Shown here one piece after another: positions 12,520 to 13,449 of a stretch of DNA of 13,449 bases; positions within the stretch are counted from its first letter, which is position 1; every line of letters begins with the position of its first letter. This DNA comes from an uncultured Pseudomonadota bacterium (GTDB lineage Bacteria; Myxococcota_A; Polyangia; HGW-17), in the NCBI GenBank assembly GCA_938004375.1, contig CALKWH010000459.1:1-13449 (forward strand), given 5' to 3'. The notes beneath the pieces are model-generated. The model was not told where the DNA came from, ran no database searches, and worked only from the letters and a program-made list of their open reading frames with translations. A program made the translations under genes and the position numbers.

Positions 12520-13449
12520 TGCGCAACGACTCCCTCCGCCTCCTCGCCCTTGTCCTGACCCTCACCGCCGCGCTGGCCCTCGGCTGCGACGACGACGACG
12601 GCCCCGGGATCGGCTCGGTGACCCCCGGCGAGGTCTCCGCCGGTGCCGGGCACCCGGTGGTCATCACGGGGAAGCACTTCACCGCCACCGCCGAGGTCCT
12701 GATCGGGGGCAGCCCCGCGCCCCTCGTCTCGGCCACCGCCACCCGCCTCGAGGTGCTCACCCCCGTGGGCCTCGCCGGCCCCGCCGACGTCACCGTGCGC
12801 ACCTCCCGGGGCGCCGACGTCGCCCGGCGCGCGCTCACACGGCTCCCGGTGGACCTGCGCTACGACGCGGCGCCGGACGCGGCCTTCCCCGCCCCGCCGG
12901 CGGGCCCGCTCACCCGGATCGTCGCGGCGGACCTGAACCTCGACGGCCACCCCGACGTGGCCGCGCTCACCGTCGACGGCGCCCTGCGCCTGGCGACGAA
13001 CTCCGGGCAGGGGCGCTTCACCTGGGACGAGACCCGGGACGCCTCGGCCCTCCCCGACGCCCGCTTCACCACGCTGGAGGTCGCCGAGCTCGACGGGGAT
13101 CCATCCCCCGAGCTCGTCCTGTGCGGGCGCCCGGGCACCGCCGACGCGCGGCTGGACTTCGCCGCCGACGGGTCCTTCACGGCCTCGATCCTCGACCTGA
13201 AAGCCGTGTTCAGCCGCTGCCACGAGCTTCTGCCGCTGCCCCCCGACGAAGAGGGGCGCGTGGCCCTGCTCTCCTGGCGCTCGCGCCCCGATATCCCGGA
13301 GCTGCGCCAGTTGACGGTGTTCTACCCCGACGGGGACGGGCACCGGCTCGACGAGGGCCTGGGCGAGGCGGCCGACGTGAGCCGGCCGGTCACCGCCGAC
13401 GTCGAGGGCGCCCTGGGCACCTTCGCCACCTCCACCGACCGGGCGGCGG
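12519..13449 (+). CDS. IPT/FG-GAP lipoprotein, cut by the window end
   Basis: The first 310 residues of a predicted lipoprotein whose 3' end lies outside the window; the frame is open to base 13449. The signal peptide is hydrophobic and ends LALGC (Cys23), followed by DDDDG. An IPT/TIG-like domain (about 30-105) holds SVTPGEVSAGAGHPVVITG and VLIGG. FG-GAP-like loops follow, such as DLNLDGHPD (138-146) and ELDGDPSPE (190-198). The architecture copies the N-terminal half of the gene before it, suggesting tandem duplication, though identity is low by eye. A strong GGAGG ends about 7 bases before the ATG, and the preceding stop overlaps it by one base, so it is the last visible gene of the run that starts at 8051. 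Whether it also carries TSP3 or a lectin domain cannot be seen. No catalytic residues are apparent. Confidence 0.85.
   Translation, partial: MRNDSLRLLALVLTLTAALALGCDDDDGPGIGSVTPGEVSAGAGHPVVITGKHFTATAEVLIGGSPAPLVSATATRLEVLTPVGLAGPADVTVRTSRGADVARRALTRLPVDLRYDAAPDAAFPAPPAGPLTRIVAADLNLDGHPDVAALTVDGALRLATNSGQGRFTWDETRDASALPDARFTTLEVAELDGDPSPELVLCGRPGTADARLDFAADGSFTASILDLKAVFSRCHELLPLPPDEEGRVALLSWRSRPDIPELRQLTVFYPDGDGHRLDEGLGEAADVSRPVTADVEGALGTFATSTDRAA

Overview
This is a high-GC bacterial window, probably from a deltaproteobacterial-type lineage (Myxococcota, or Bradymonadales-like). The lineage call is an inference. It rests on a MYXO-CTERM-like sorting tail, CGDG...GE.CDG cysteine-rich modules, RCC1 repeats, thrombospondin type-3 and FG-GAP lipoproteins, and GC-rich codon third positions. 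Ten protein-coding genes are supported; two are cut by the ends of the window. No rRNA, tRNA, CRISPR array, insertion sequence or phage gene was seen.

Left end (1-2324): bases 1-51 are not genomic. They match the end of the Illumina P5/TruSeq adapter, with 33 exact bases at 19-51. The adapter replaces the 3' end of a leftward exodeoxyribonuclease III gene (xth, 52-786). A divergent region (787-1015) follows, with candidate promoters and a 17-base perfect dyad. Then come a small VOC/glyoxalase-fold protein and a secreted alpha/beta-hydrolase-like protein, both rightward.

Middle (2325-5535): a likely two-gene operon joins a large, atypical alpha-D-phosphohexomutase (644 aa) to mraY, the phospho-MurNAc-pentapeptide translocase of peptidoglycan synthesis. 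mraY is normally found in the dcw cluster, and no other dcw gene is visible here.

Right half (5556-13449): an envelope and surface region. A leftward lipoprotein combines seven cysteine-rich modules with seven RCC1-type repeats and meets mraY tail to tail. Divergent from it is a tightly packed rightward run of four genes. They encode a TolB/PD40 beta-propeller lipoprotein, a secreted M23 metallopeptidase with a MYXO-CTERM-like tail, a lipoprotein with a C-type-lectin domain set among thrombospondin type-3 and FG-GAP repeats, and a related IPT/FG-GAP lipoprotein cut by the window end. The spacing (4-base overlap, 39-base gap, 1-base overlap) suggests co-transcription. Together they would place a wall-cutting enzyme and a possible sugar-binding module on the cell surface. 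A role in adhesion, wall remodelling or predation is a hypothesis. This run is the best candidate here for an uncharacterised system.
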